Shown piece by piece: positions 20,472-31,674 of a stretch of 64,000 bases of DNA. The position numbers and the translations under genes were made by a program. The stretch's first letter is position 1, and every line of letters begins with the position of its first letter. The stretch is from Adenophora triphylla var. japonica (taxonomy: Eukaryota; Streptophyta; Magnoliopsida; Asterales; Campanulaceae), in assembly GCA_022495995.1 (NCBI GenBank), contig JAFEMH010002607.1:124001-188000 (forward strand), given 5' to 3'. Below the pieces are notes generated by a model. That model was given only the letters and a program-made list of their open reading frames with translations, was not told the origin of the DNA and did not search any database.

Positions 20472-21490
20472 GAGGGCTCCCCCTCCTCATTTTTACACTC
20501 CTCCCACTTCTCTCTTCCTCCCTAAGCCTTCAGGCTTCCCCTCTAAGTCCTCTCGAGGCACTCCTGGCCCCTTTCGGATCCTTCCGAGGCCTTCCGAGCT
20601 CCCTTGTGGTGCTCCAAAGCCTCCCGAGCGCTCCCGCGACGCTCCCGCGCGCCCGAGGCACTCTCGAGGTACTCGAGGCCCCTCGTGGTACTCCGAGGCC
20701 TTGCTCGGTCTTTCCACGGTGTCCCGCTCTTTTCGAGTCAAACCGGCGATCCCAAACCACGCCGAAACTCGCCCGAGTGACTCCGCCATCCCAACGCACG
20801 CCGAACCTCTTCGCCCGAGTGATCCCTCGCGATCCCCACGCACGCCGAACCTCCGCCCAAACGCAGCCTGCAACATCAACTCACGCCGAAACTCTGTCCG
20901 CAGACAACCGGTCCCTCCCGAAGCAATCCCGATCCGTACCGGAACGCTACTCCGACCTCAAACACTATTCCTCAGCGGAAGACAGACACGAACCAACATT
21001 GGTAAGGCTTCCTTCCATTACTATTTCAATACATTTCAATACGTAGTGTACAATGTAGACATCCGACACAACATGCATTTTTAAAAGCACACACACACAC
21101 ACACAACATTTTAAAGGATATTAGGGGTATCCGAAAGACTCGTTTACGAGGCGACTCTCGGGTGAGCTCTAATATTCTAATATTCTCTTCCCGAGGAGTC
21201 ATCTCGACCTCCGAACTCAAAATCTCATCACACAAAAACAGTTTAAAATTATCTTTAAACTGATGCCCTTTTTCAATGTTTTGGGCTTAATAAAAACGGC
21301 GTGGCGACTCTACAAATGCGAAAACAAACGGCGAGACACCTCCAACTAATCGCTGAAGCGGAATAAAGCCAGATGCCGGGGCGCGAACGCGCTGCCTCTC
21401 GGATCCGGGCGAACATTCCCGAACCGCGACGCGAATGCGAGATGCCTCGGGGCCGCCTCCGCCTTGTGGCCGGATCCGGGGTAATTTCAT

Positions 21491-21508
21491 TGGCGACTCA
21501 TTGGGGAC
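21491..21508 (+). other. Primer binding site, Ogre type
   Basis: TGGCGACTCATTGGGGAC begins two bases after the LTR end. Ogre elements use a tRNA-Arg primer with a site of this TGGCGACTC-type form; element 2 has the related TGGCGACCCCGCTGGGGA. A similar word (GTGGCGACTC) also occurs within the LTR near 21301. Confidence 0.78.
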
Positions 21509-22785
21509 TTTTTGTTTTAAAAACTTTTAAACAAAACAAAAGATTTTTAAAACGATGACGAGGGTCAAACTTTCATTTTACCCTTTCTTTAAGCTCTATG
21601 TGTGTGTGCATCGTGCTTTACTTTTTATTTTACAAAAAAATAAAAATACAAAAAAATGCATCAATATACATCTCGTGCATACATTTAAAATTCTTCAAAA
21701 ACTTCGTTTTACTCGTAAAAGAATTTTAGAGACCGCACACTACTCACACCTGTCTTGCCTCGGTTACACCGCACGCTACGCGCACTGCCGCCTCGGATAC
21801 ACCGCACACTACAACCCTCAACCCGCAGTGGTCTCGGTTGCGGTCCGTTTGGTCTTCCTAGGCCTCTGATGCGCACGGGATCATTCCAAACATCCCATCC
21901 TAGCCAAGCGTCAACCCCGCACGTTTGAGTCTTGAGTCATACTCGTCCGTACTTCGGTTGGTTTTTACCCGACCCGTGTCATACAGCTGGATACATATAC
22001 CATGCCGGCCATTTTTCTCGAGTCAAGGCTCGAACTCAAGATCCTTGCGCAAGCAAAGCGATGAAAGGTCATGCTAAAATCTTGACCTCGATCTTGATTT
22101 CCTGCTACACCTGTGACGATGTTCCGTCCCGATATACATCCATGCCCACATGACACCATGTCATCAAGCCTTTGGTACGTCGCCCATGAAGATATGACCC
22201 GCCAACGCCTAACGTCACGTATCCCTTGCGCAAGCAAGGTAAAGAGAGGTCATGCCGAACTTTTGACCTGATCTTGACTCAGTGGCCGGCTCGGTTCACT
22301 ATTCACATGGCTAATGCATCAAAACGAACATGACATGCTCGGTCCTTAGGTTCGATTTTTCTTTTAGGCCGGTGGAAACCGCTTGCCCTATAGGGCCCTC
22401 GCCCGGGCCGCCCACCCCGGGATGTCGAAATACAGTGCAAAACGAGGGGCTTATAGCCGCACAGATGGTCTCCACTGACCCAGGATCTAGCATAGTTGCG
22501 AAAAAGAAGAGCAATCTTTTCCAACCTACCTAGGACTCTGAGAAAACATGTTTTAAGTAAATTAAAAAAAAAAAAAAAAGAGAATAAAAGAAACGGAAAC
22601 CGCATGCCACGTGAGCTTTCTCCCTTTTATCCCGTGAGGCCATTCTTGTGTCTAAACCTTGCCCATCACCCCCTCCAGCTAACAGAGAGTGGTCGAGAGT
22701 ACCCGGGAACCCGTCTCCCAGTGTCAAAACAAGAAGGTCCTACCTCCTTCCCATTTCTGTCACCGGGACGGTCAAACATTCCCCC
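21509..22785 (+). other. Leader of Ogre element 1
   Basis: This untranslated leader of about 1.3 kb lies between primer site and gag. Blocks at about 21705-21780 and 22373-22550 match the leader of element 2 (58180-59003), including GTAAAAGAATTTTAG and TTGCGAAAAAGAAGA. Conservation of non-coding blocks suggests RNA signals such as packaging or dimerisation. Frames here (for example 21555-21869 and 22496-22945) carry no domain. Confidence 0.65.
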
Positions 22786-23500
22786 ATGGCCAAGTCAGTG
22801 GATAACAACGATGAGAACGGGACCTTACCCCCAAGAAATTTCCCAACATTGGAAGAAGTTTGGCAGGCCCTCATGTCTATTGAGAAACGTCAAGGTGAGC
22901 AACAAGCCTAGATCGAAGGTGCCATGCACCACTTCGGAACATTAGCCACCCAACTACCTGGGGCTTCCCAAGTCATGACTGCTCCTACAGCCTCTAACGT
23001 CTCTCATTGTCTCCCGTAGATCAACCTGTTACCCTCATACGAGCCATGCAGCTTATGACATAAGGCCGCAGACCCTCCTGGGAAAGCCTCGCCCATTCGG
23101 CCTCCTAAGGTCCCGGTACCACCGCCGAACAACGAACACATCTCGTGGGACGTCTCGATTGCAGTGCTTGTCCTGGAAATGGAATTCCATGATGAAATGA
23201 ACGAGGGCCGTCCTCGAAGAAAGAAGAAGTCATCTTCTCAACAAAATCGAAGAAGAGGTATGAATCCGGCGATCCCACGGCCGGAACCCTTGGAGAACCC
23301 TCAGAAAGTTTGACTACTATGTCATCTACTCCAAAGAAGTCTAGCTCTGCACAAGGCCATGGCAACGTACGCTCCATGATCAGCCGGGACGAGCTCCGCA
23401 CCGCCACCGAAGGCCCGAAGGTCCAGATAATCCAACCCCGTCTTGGGAAGATCTCAAAGCCACTATTGATGCTTCAAGAAAAGCCATGACAAAGTGAACG
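22786..23500 (+). pseudogene. Gag remnant of Ogre element 1
   Basis: A start MAKSVDNNDEN is followed by PPRNFPTLEEVWQALMSIE and a stop at 22911. The rest to about 23500 is degenerate in all frames and much shorter than an Ogre gag, so most of gag has been deleted. The gag core block (FDGTECP), visible in element 2, is absent here. Confidence 0.6.
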
Positions 23501-23868
23501 AATTAAAATGCGCAGCCTCGGCCTTACGCCAATCGTGGTCCTCCCACTACGTAAATAGGAGAGACAAGCAAAACCATAAGTCCAGTGAACGTTCGACACG
23601 TTTCGGTCAAATCCCAGTGAATCCTCCACGGACGGACAAAAGGCCAGCCATACCCGAGCCACGAACCGAAAAGGGGCCCTACGCCAAAGAAGCCGAAACC
23701 TTGGACCCAAAGGTCAAGATCCCGTCTTAACACAGCTCAAACGCACTCAGCTAACATTTCACTTTGGTCCTTACTCACTTCATCTTACCCGCACAAGCTC
23801 AAGTTGGAAGAAAGCTCGGCCTGCACCATGGTTCCCATCACGGTGACACTCCGATGAAGCGCCGATGA
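23501..23868 (+). other. Decayed gag-protease junction
   Basis: Polar, Arg/Lys/Pro-rich small frames with stops and no family motif. By position it should be the gag-protease linker of the Gypsy element. Confidence 0.4.
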
Positions 23869-24276
23869 TTGGCAACGTTAATTACAAAGAATATCATCAC
23901 TTTCACGCAGCTCGACCTTCCAAAATTTGGGGCCGACCACAATGAGCCTCTCTACATAACGGTTCAACCGGACGAGCCGTCTCCCACGGGTTTTGGTAGA
24001 TGGGGATCATCCATGAACGTCCTTCCAGCCCAAAATGATGGATTTGCTAGGGATCAAAGCAACCGATCTAAAGCCCTCGACTTAGGCAATCAAGGCATAC
24101 GACTCAACATCCCGCCCTGGGCCTTAGGAATAGCCACCTTGAACTTGTGGTTCGAAAAACAAATGGTCCCGACGGATTTCCAAGTCATCGACATCCCGAT
24201 CACATTCACTGTCATTTTGGGACGCCCTTGGCTACACGGATCAATGGGGTGGCATCCACTCTCCATCGGTGCATAA
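23869..24276 (+). pseudogene. Gypsy (Tat/Ogre) aspartic protease
   Basis: The frame shows the conserved lead-in ITFTQLDLPKFGADHNEPLYI and the tail FQVIDIPITFTVILGRPWLHG. Between them the active site is frameshifted: a one-base loss turns the expected Val-Asp-Gly-Gly-Ser-Ser into GRWGSSMNVLP, so the catalytic Asp is not encoded in frame. The protease would cleave the gag-pol polyprotein; this copy cannot. Confidence 0.78.
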
Positions 24277-24431
24277 AGTTCGTCCAAGGAACAGATCTAA
24301 CCATCATCTACGGCGATAGTATAGTCACCGAAAGGACCGACATAAACGGCGTCCCGGTCTTAGAGATCGAAACACGACGATGATGGCATGATGCTAACGG
24401 GGTTCACCATCGAAAGCCCAAAGGCCCGGGT

Positions 24432-24897
24432 ATGCCACATAGACTGCCTTTGATTTGGGACAAGATCCACTCCCCAGATGAAAATGATGAAGCACATGAA
24501 CTACATCCGGGGCTCGGTTTGGGAAAACGCCATCGGGGCACCCAACAGATCATCAATATCAAAGAAAAGAATACCCTGCACGGCCTGGGATACATTCCTA
24601 CTCCCGAACACATTGCGGAGGACAAGCGAGCTGCACGGAAACGCTCCACAGATAAAAAAAAGAGGCTTGCACACAACCTCCGATCTTCGCCCTTACAGCT
24701 TCGACATGACCAAGTACTTCACAAAGAAGGCCGGCAACTTGGAAGAAGATCAAGAAAGGGAACGAGCGATCGGCGCCAAACAAAGGCTGGCCGACAAACA
24801 TGGACAAGCTCCGGCGAACTGGCAAGATTCGGAGGCCTCAAGCCAAATCCCGTCCGAAGAGCATTTCTCGACACACCGCCTCTCTTGGGATCCATGA
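24432..24897 (+). pseudogene. Protease-RT linker with glycine-rich G-patch-like motif
   Basis: Between protease and RT the frame contains LGLGKRHRGTQQIINI and LHGLGYIPTPEHI, a Gly-spaced pattern like the G-patch region of Ogre polyproteins, followed by a basic stretch (DKRAARKRSTDKKK). G-patch segments bind nucleic acid or helicase partners. The assignment is by pattern and position; frames are broken. Confidence 0.5.
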
Positions 24898-25633
24898 CCA
24901 CCACTATTCACAACGAATTTTGGTTTGGGAAAACCCCTCTTTGGCGTAAGAACTCGAAAAACTCTCTGTCAACACTCCAGCCTTCAACAAGCGGGACGAG
25001 TCTGCATTCGAGCTAGTAATGCCCAAGACAAAAGCAAAAGACTCCGCAGACGATGCTTGGGACGAGCCAGCTGCTCCACTGCTCTTCAAAGAAGAAATCG
25101 AGATGCCGAGATCTAATCGATTTTGTTTCGATAACTCTGTGATAGCAATGATTGGGAATGGTGACATAAAGCCCTTCAAGCCCCATCTCCTATCAAGCTC
25201 ATTGCCACTCAATAAGCTGGGCCACCTTCTCCGACCCAGCTGCCCGGCCAAAAAAGGACATGATCGAACAACTTGGTCGACCCCTCGAATCCTAGAGTCT
25301 AGTGTCAAAACTCATCCACGAGTCCATTATATTTGAATTTGAGTCTCTCGAGTCATCGATGGCCTCACGCCGGAAGATTACGAACTCATTGCCAATAATG
25401 TATTCCCGTATGCTCTTAATGAATGCTTCGATCTTTCCAGAGTATCCTCTCATTGCATCTTTAACAAGCGATAAATTAACTAACACACAAACAGTTAATA
25501 ACGATTCACTTGATAAAGAAGCGGACACATTAAACGAACAATACATTAAGCACATCTTTAAGCATGTTGTCAAACGAGAGAAAAACCGGGCCCAAGCTGA
25601 GGAGGTTTTAACCAAAGTGAATTTGGGAGCTAT
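24898..25633 (+). pseudogene. Decayed region upstream of RT, Ogre element 1
   Basis: Mixed small frames with stops. The segment belongs to the polyprotein between the G-patch-like part and RT. I see no catalytic motif. Confidence 0.4.
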
Positions 25634-26716
25634 TTGAAGAGCCAAAAGAGACGCAAATCGGAAGTTTCTTCACCGGCACGAGCAAGACGCATTGACTGCC
25701 TTTGCTCGAAAGAGTTCGTGGACGTGTTCGCTTGGTCTTACCGAGACATGCCCGGATTAAATCCTAACATTGTAGAACACCGAATTCCCTTGAATCCCGA
25801 GGCTAAGCCCATCAAGCAAAAGCTACGCCGAATCAAGCGAATGGTCTTTACAAGTCAAAGGAGATCGAAAAAATGCTCCGCGTCGGCTTCATCGGGGTGA
25901 TCGAGTACCCCACATGGCTCTCCAATATCGTCACGGTCACCAAGGCCAATGGAAAAGTACGCTGTTGCGTGGACTTAGAGATCTCAACAAAGCAAGTCCC
26001 AAGGACGATTTTCCACTACCCAACATCGACATGTTGGTAGACACTACTGACCAATTTCGAAGTCAAGTCCTTCGTGGATGGGTTTTGTCGGCTACAATCA
26101 AATCAAGATGGCCGAAGAAGACCAAGAAAAGACGGCCTTCACAACCCCCTGGGGAACCTCTTGCTACACGGTAATGCCGTTCGGACTAAAGAACGCTGGG
26201 GCTACCTACCAACGGGCAAAGCAACCGCCCTCTTCCACGATATGATCCACAAAGAGATCGAAGTGTACGTCGATGACATGATCATCCACTCAAAGGGATC
26301 GGATGGACAACACCTCACGAGACACTGAGAAAATTCTTCAATCGCCTCAGAAAACACTCAATGAGGCTAAACCACGCCAAATGCACATTTGGGGTTATCG
26401 AGGCAAGGTCTTAGGATACATGGTCACCGAGAGAGGCATCGAGGTTGATCCTCAAAGATCAAGGCCATCATCGAAATGAGACCACCGCAAACTCGGACGA
26501 GAGGTGAAAAGCTTCATGGGCCGCCTGCGGTATATCGGCCGCCGTCGACCAATTGACCTCATGTGCGAGCCAATCTTCAAAGCGATGAAGAAGAACGCCG
26601 ACATCGAATGGAACTCGGAATGCCAAGATGCCTTTGAGAAAATAAAAGCATACCTTGTGAGTCCTCAGATTCTCTGTCCTCCCCACGAGGAAAAGCCACT
26701 TTGTTGCTATACCTAA
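25634..26716 (+). pseudogene. Gypsy reverse transcriptase, Ogre element 1
   Basis: Recognisable in order: DVFAWSYRDMPGLNPNIVEHRIPL (RT entry of Tat elements), TVTKANGKVRCCVD-like residues in a shifted frame near 25930, the catalytic VYVDDMIIHSK at about 26262-26294, and the connection region ECQDAFEKIKAYL at 26620-26660. At least four frameshifts break it. RT would copy the RNA into DNA. Confidence 0.84.
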
Positions 26717-27010
26717 GCGTGGCCAGCACGCGATTGGAGCCATGCTCTGTCAAGAAAAGAAGGAGTCACGAGTCGAAAACGCCATCTACTTCGTCGATGA
26801 AAGTTTCAAGGCGGCGAACTCAATTACTCGGCCCTCGAGAAAACTGCGCGGCTCTGGTATGGGTTGTCGGGAAACTACGGCACTACATGCGATCGCGCAC
26901 GGTACAGCTTGGTTTCCAAAATGGATCAAGTCAAATACCTCTTCGACAAACCATCTCTGTCAATGAGGCTTGCCAAATGGTCTTTCTTCCTAGCGGAATT
27001 TGACATCAAG
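26690..27010 (+). pseudogene. RNase H (Gypsy type), Ogre element 1
   Basis: Pieces in different frames read as the Gypsy RNase H: GAMLCQEKK, IYFVDESF, the start of a NYSALEK-like block, then VGKLRHYM and DQVKYLFDKP. This is the first of two RNase H domains, next to RT, and is frameshifted throughout. Confidence 0.7.
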
Positions 27011-27119
27011 TACGTGAACCAAAAGTCAATCAAGGGACGGGCCATGGTGAACAAGCCGATTTCCCAACCGACGAGGCTCGAGGCCCCGAACCACAATTTC
27101 CGGACGAGGGAATCTTCGC

Positions 27120-27600
27120 AATCGAAGGCGAAAATCGATGGCAAGCTTGTTCTTCGACGGAGCAGCCAACAAAAAGGAAACGGCATCGGTATGCTCTTGG
27201 TAGATCCCAAGGGCGAGCACACCCCAATTGCTATAAAGCTCAATTTCGAGGTAACCAACAATGCCGCCGAATATGAAACTGCTTGCTTAGGACTACAAGA
27301 CGCACTCGAGAGGAATGTCCGAGAAACTTCGAAGTTTATAGGGACTCAGCCTTGATCATCAACCAAGTCTCCAACAAGTGGAAAACCATAGACCCAGGCT
27401 TGCACAAATACCATGCTTGCATGGAAGACCTCAGCACACAATTCGAAGAGGTCACCTTCCACTACTTGCCAAGAGACCGAAACGGGTTTGCGGATGCCTT
27501 AGCCACCTTGGCTTCCCTTGTGGAAATCCACCGAAGGAAAAGCAATCAAACCCTTCAAAGTCGGACGAAAGGAAATTCACGCCTCTTGTTGTGAGATCGA
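27120..27600 (+). pseudogene. Second, archaeal-type RNase H, Ogre element 1
   Basis: Distinct blocks NKKGNGIGMLLVDPKG, NNAAEYETACLGLQDAL, VYRDSALIINQVSNKW and LPRDRNGFADALATLASL show the Asp/Glu/Asp/Asp layout of an RNase HI. A second RNase H of this kind between RNase H and integrase is the hallmark of the Tat lineage. Frame changes occur near 27180 and 27340. Confidence 0.83.
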
Positions 27601-28892
27601 ACCGAACCTAAGCCCCTCAATGAGCCATGTTATAACTAGATCTTCCAATACCTCAAGAACGGGAAACTACCTTCATGAACAAGGAAGACCCACACAGAAG
27701 GGGTCAAAACCAAGAGCATCATGGCCACTAAAACGCCTCGCCTCTCACTTCGTCATCCTCGGGGACATGCTATACAAGAAACGCTACCATGGGCCACTCC
27801 TACGCTGCATCGGCCGGGAAGAAGCAAACAAGTTCATGAGCAGAAGTCCACAATGGGGCTTGCGGTCCCCACATGAACGCCCGAGCCACGATGCAAATCA
27901 TTCTCGGGATGGGCTACTCTTGGATCTCCATGGAGCGGTGCATCCACTTTGTCCGAAGGCTGCGACAAGTGTCAACGGTTCTCCAACCTCAATCATCTGC
28001 CGCCCCACGATCTCTCTTTGCATGACTACACCCGGCCATTTGCCACTTAGGGAATTGACGTCATCGGGAAAATTGCTCCGCCAGCGGCAACGGTCACGAA
28101 GTTCATCTTAGTAGCCATCGACTACTTCACCAAATGGGTCGAAGCCAAGTCCTACAAGGTACTCACCTCCAAGAAGGTCGCGCATTTCCTCAAGGAAAAC
28201 ATCATCTGCCCGATACGGCATCCCAAATGAGGTCATATCGACAATGGTTCACACTTCGAAGGGAATTCGACGGCTGCGGCTGAATTCAAGATCACACGCC
28301 ACAAATCTTCTCCCTACCGGCCACAACGAACGGCGCCGTGGAAGCGACAAACAAAACCCTCGAACGGATCATCAGAAAAATGACTACCCGAGGGACGAGA
28401 TTGGCTGAGAAGGCTGCACCTTGCACTTTGGGGCTACCGCACATCGGTCGAACGACCACGGGAGAAACCCCATTCGCCACGACATACGGGATGGAAGCGG
28501 TCCTTCCCATTGAGGAAATTCCCTCACTCCAGTGTTCTTTGGAAAATGACATCAACGAAGTCGAATGGCTCACGGCCGACATGACGGCCAATTGGCTCTG
28601 CTAGACGAGCGGACGACTAAAGGCCATGGAACACGTCCGAGCCTATCAAAGCGGGATGGCTAGAGCTTTCGACAAGAAAGTCAAATCCCTAGACATCGGG
28701 GAAGGCGACCTTGTACTCAAAGAAAAACTTCCCGCTCGAACCAACCCACTGGGAAAATGGGAACCCACATGGATCGGTCCTTTCGTGGTTCAAAAGATCT
28801 TCTCCGGAGGTGCCATGAAGCTGACAGACCTAGACGACAATCCCTTCATGAATCCGGTCAACGAAAGCAAACTTCGCAGATACTTCGCCTAA
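27601..28892 (+). pseudogene. Integrase with C-terminal GPY/F-like domain, Ogre element 1
   Basis: Zinc-finger pieces lie at about 27820-27990. The catalytic core lies at about 28050-28380, with VAIDYFTKWVEAKSY, then a shifted SDNGSHFEG-like stretch and EATNKTLERIIRKM. Frame 28338-28604 has GETPFATTYGMEAVLP, and 28626-28892 ends with GKWEPTWIGPFVVQKI, the GPY/F module, and SKLRRYFA at the C-terminus. It integrates cDNA; it is broken here by several frameshifts and stops. Confidence 0.85.
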
Positions 28893-29651
28893 AGAAGAAC
28901 AAGCTTGTGCATCTCTTGGCACTCCATGTAGTGTCGAACTACGCGGACACTGAGCCCTCTAGTCCAGGGAACGTAGGCAACCTTAATTGGTCCGGTCTAA
29001 AAATACACAAAAAAGTCAAAAGTTTGAATGTCAATCAAGACCTCCATCAAGCTACGCACTTTTCAAGAACACGCCCCAACGTCACCTTGACCAAGTCAAA
29101 CGACGGCGGCAACATCAAAGGACATCCGAGGGTCACTCAGCATCAAAAGACTGACTCATGTCTGCTTCCAAGCCAGGGGCTTGTCTTCGCCCTCACGTGC
29201 TTCAAAAAAAAAAAAAAGAGAGCTCGAGCAAGGGCTCACAAAAAAAAACAAAAACAAAAGAAGCTCAAACAGAAGCTACAAAAAACGAGGTCAAGATACC
29301 CGACGCCAACAAGAGGCAAGGAAGCTACGGAAATGACCGTCAAGACGACTTGTCAGGGGATCATCCAACCTCTCAGCCAAGCACAGAGCCCCAGCAAAAG
29401 GGATTGCCGTCAAAGCCCAGGACGTTTCAGTCCACAAATGCAACAGATGCCGCCAAGTTTCACAAAATACACTAAAGCAAAACAAGAGATCTTGCGTCTC
29501 GACAAAGCTTTAAAAGTAAATCACAAATCACTAACGGTTACAACATTTCTTGATGAGTTCAAGCACGGTCTACTCTCAAGTTCACAACATGCTAAAAGAT
29601 AGCTTAATACATTTAACAAATAATGTGTTTGCAAATGCAACGAATGGATAC
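28893..29651 (+). other. Spacer after pol, Ogre element 1
   Basis: Mostly polar low-complexity sequence with A-runs at 29206-29218 and 29240-29255. Frames 28757-29602 and 29158-29475 are Lys/Gln-rich extensions without domains. It separates the sense pol from the convergent antisense gene ending at 29652, so termination signals for both strands may lie here. Confidence 0.5.
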
Positions 29652-31178
29652 CTAGGAGGTCATTCCGCGCCGTCTGCGCTTGTCCCCTCGCCATTCTTTC
29701 CTTTCTTCCCTCGTCCCCGGCGAGTCTTCTTTCGCTCCACGTGAACCAACTCTGCGTCTCTCGGTCCAGAGATCGGGGGTCCTCCTCGTAGAGTCAAACA
29801 ATCCAGTAGCTCTCAGGGCTTCATTCGCCCGTGCTTCGGCTCGGATCTCCTCCCTGCGAGTCTGTAGAAGAGGACCTCTCCCCGTCAGTCGGTCAACTCT
29901 AGTCTCGTAGTCAAACAAAGTGTCTCCCGTCACATCCAAAGGGTCAGACCAGGCTTCGGCACTCCTAAGGCAATAGCTGCTACGGCAATCGGGTCCTAGA
30001 ATCGCTACACGCCTGCTCTCCAAGGCCACTTGGGACTGCCCAACACGCTGCTCATACCGGGCCGGAGTGCGAGTCGTCAATATGACACTCCCCGACGTCT
30101 AAGGAGTACCACGGGAGGGAAAGCGGAATACTTCCATACCCTCGAAAATACAAGAAAGCACACAGAGCCGCCATACAAAGAGGAGCTATCTCCGTAGTAG
30201 CAAGGTCATCCTGGCCAACAAAGGCTCCGCTTCATCCCAAACTGTCGGGAAACAAGCGACGGAATATAGAAGGAGGACCAAGACAAACCTGGAACTCTAA
30301 CAACGTAGGACCCTTCCTACAAGACCCTCCTAGTCTCAATCCTCCAAAGGTGAGGAACCCACCAACGGATCGATGCGTACTAAGCCGTGCCATCCATCTC
30401 TCCCAGGCGGGTGATCCATATCCAACACAAGAGGTCGGCGAGCAAATGACCACGGGCTAAACGACGTCGGAGCCTCGGGCATGGCCTGAAGTCTCTCTCG
30501 CGGCCACAAGGTGAGCAAAGCGGGGCTCCCCTCTCATGAAACGATCCCCGGTCGCCGGACGGTCGATACCATGAAGAGTCTCCCCAGCACCAACGGGACA
30601 ATATCATCTCCATCCCTGCAGTGCCCAACCACATCTAGCAAAGCGCCATCGCAAATACCAAGGGAGCTGACCATGAAAAGCTTCGCCATCACGCACAAGG
30701 CAAATGCGTCCCAAGAGACATCACTCTCATCATCAACCATGAACCGCTCCGGCAGCTCAGAAATGTCAATATGACCCGAATCAAGGATCATGCCCTGCAC
30801 TTCTTCCAACGAAGTACGAAGAAAGCCTGCAAGCTTCATGCTCACCGCAGCACCACCAATCAAAGGAAGCGAGATGGCCTCCACCTCCGGTCCCCCCATC
30901 AAAGCCCGAAAATCCTCAAAAGTGGGCACCATTTCATTGTAGGAGAAACAGTACACATGCCTCCTAACATCCCAGAACTTCGCGGCAGCCCGCAACAAAT
31001 CCCAATCAGGAACCAACTCCTTAAAAGACCAAATCGAGCAAAGACGAAACCTTACCTCGAAAGCCCGTCTCTGATGCCTCATACGGCGCCGCATCCACGT
31101 TTTCAGCTGCTCAAGGAAGTGTGCTTGCCTCTCCTGCGAAAGCCTCGGCAAAATTCTAGGAACGTACGAAGAATCCAT
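29652..31178 (-). pseudogene. Antisense accessory gene B (DUF7745 / plant-mobile-domain-like)
   Basis: Starting at MDSSYVPRILPRLSQ (31178), the first 215 residues are open and show KFWDVRRHVYCFSYNEMVPTFEDFRALMG. That resembles the conserved W-D-P...F...E-x-V-P-T-x-E-E pattern of retrotransposon-borne DUF7745/PMD-like proteins. After 30534 the frame breaks; GSPALLTLWPRERLQ appears in another frame near 30530-30490. A charged C-terminal part with Arg/Glu runs lies at 29652-30080. Function is unknown in this family. It runs opposite to gag-pol and has its own upstream palindromes at 31297-31341. Two or more frameshifts make this copy a probable pseudogene. The family assignment is from memory of patterns. 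Confidence 0.62.
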
Positions 31179-31296
31179 GGCAAAAATGGAGGTTCCTAGA
31201 GAAAATGGGGAAGAAAGCTCGAAAATGGCTGCAAATGGGGAATGGGGAAAAGTCCAGACACTGGAAAGCATTTATGTCCTCCCAAAAAGCAAAGGT

Positions 31297-31341
31297 GGTC
31301 CGTACGGACCTCTTTGCAATGCAGGTCTGTCCGTACGGACC
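31297..31341 (-). promoter_or_regulatory. Palindrome pair upstream of antisense gene B
   Basis: GGTCCGTACGGACC at 31297-31310 and its 12-bp core at about 31330-31341 lie 120-165 bases upstream of the gene B start. On the minus strand ACATAAATG follows about 19 bases later (near 31270-31278) as a possible weak TATA element. The same palindrome is in the LTR promoter at a similar distance from TATA. Confidence 0.65.
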
Positions 31342-31674
31342 TCTTTGCAACCAGAACCCATTTCCCCAGCAAACAGTACAACAACCACTGTCCTCAGCAG
31401 GACCTTGCTCCAAACTGCCCAAACACTGGCCAAAGCCATTTCCGGCAAACATACACTACCCACAAACGCACTCTCAGCTCACGTGGCATGCACAAAAAAA
31501 AAATAGCAACCATTTCTAGGACAATTCCCAGGAATCACAAAAATGACATTACATCTTAAAATAAAATGCTGTTTGCCGTGCAAATACGAGTGTTTTATTA
31601 CAGGTACATCAAATGTCTGTTGCTAAACAAAAAAAAAAGAGAGAAGATATGGAAAGAGGGAAAGCAAATGAATG
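31342..31674. other. Intergenic spacer between antisense genes
   Basis: No frame with a domain. The segment 31500-31650 is AT-rich and would hold the gene A 3' end (ATAAAAT-type signals on the minus strand) and the far upstream region of gene B. Confidence 0.45.

Larger units (their letters stand above)
19996..21489 (+). repeat. 5' LTR of Ogre element 1
   Basis: The 1494-bp LTR runs from TGTAAGTACC to GTAATTTCA. It holds four copies of a 14-bp palindrome, a TATA box and a GC-rich leader, and is closely similar to 36989-38482. Differences are concentrated at CTG/CTCG positions. Frames 20493-20879 (minus) and 20606-21084 (plus) in its GC-rich part are shadows. Confidence 0.95.

Noticed and set aside
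20493..21084. Frames on both strands in the GC-rich part of the 5' LTR, also 37486-38002 in the 3' LTR
   Set aside because: They are low-complexity Arg/Gly/Pro/Ser frames that change between the two LTR copies through indels; the region is LTR leader.
28757..29602. 281-residue frame after integrase
   Set aside because: Its start overlaps integrase coding in another phase and the rest is Lys/Gln-rich low complexity; there is no domain.
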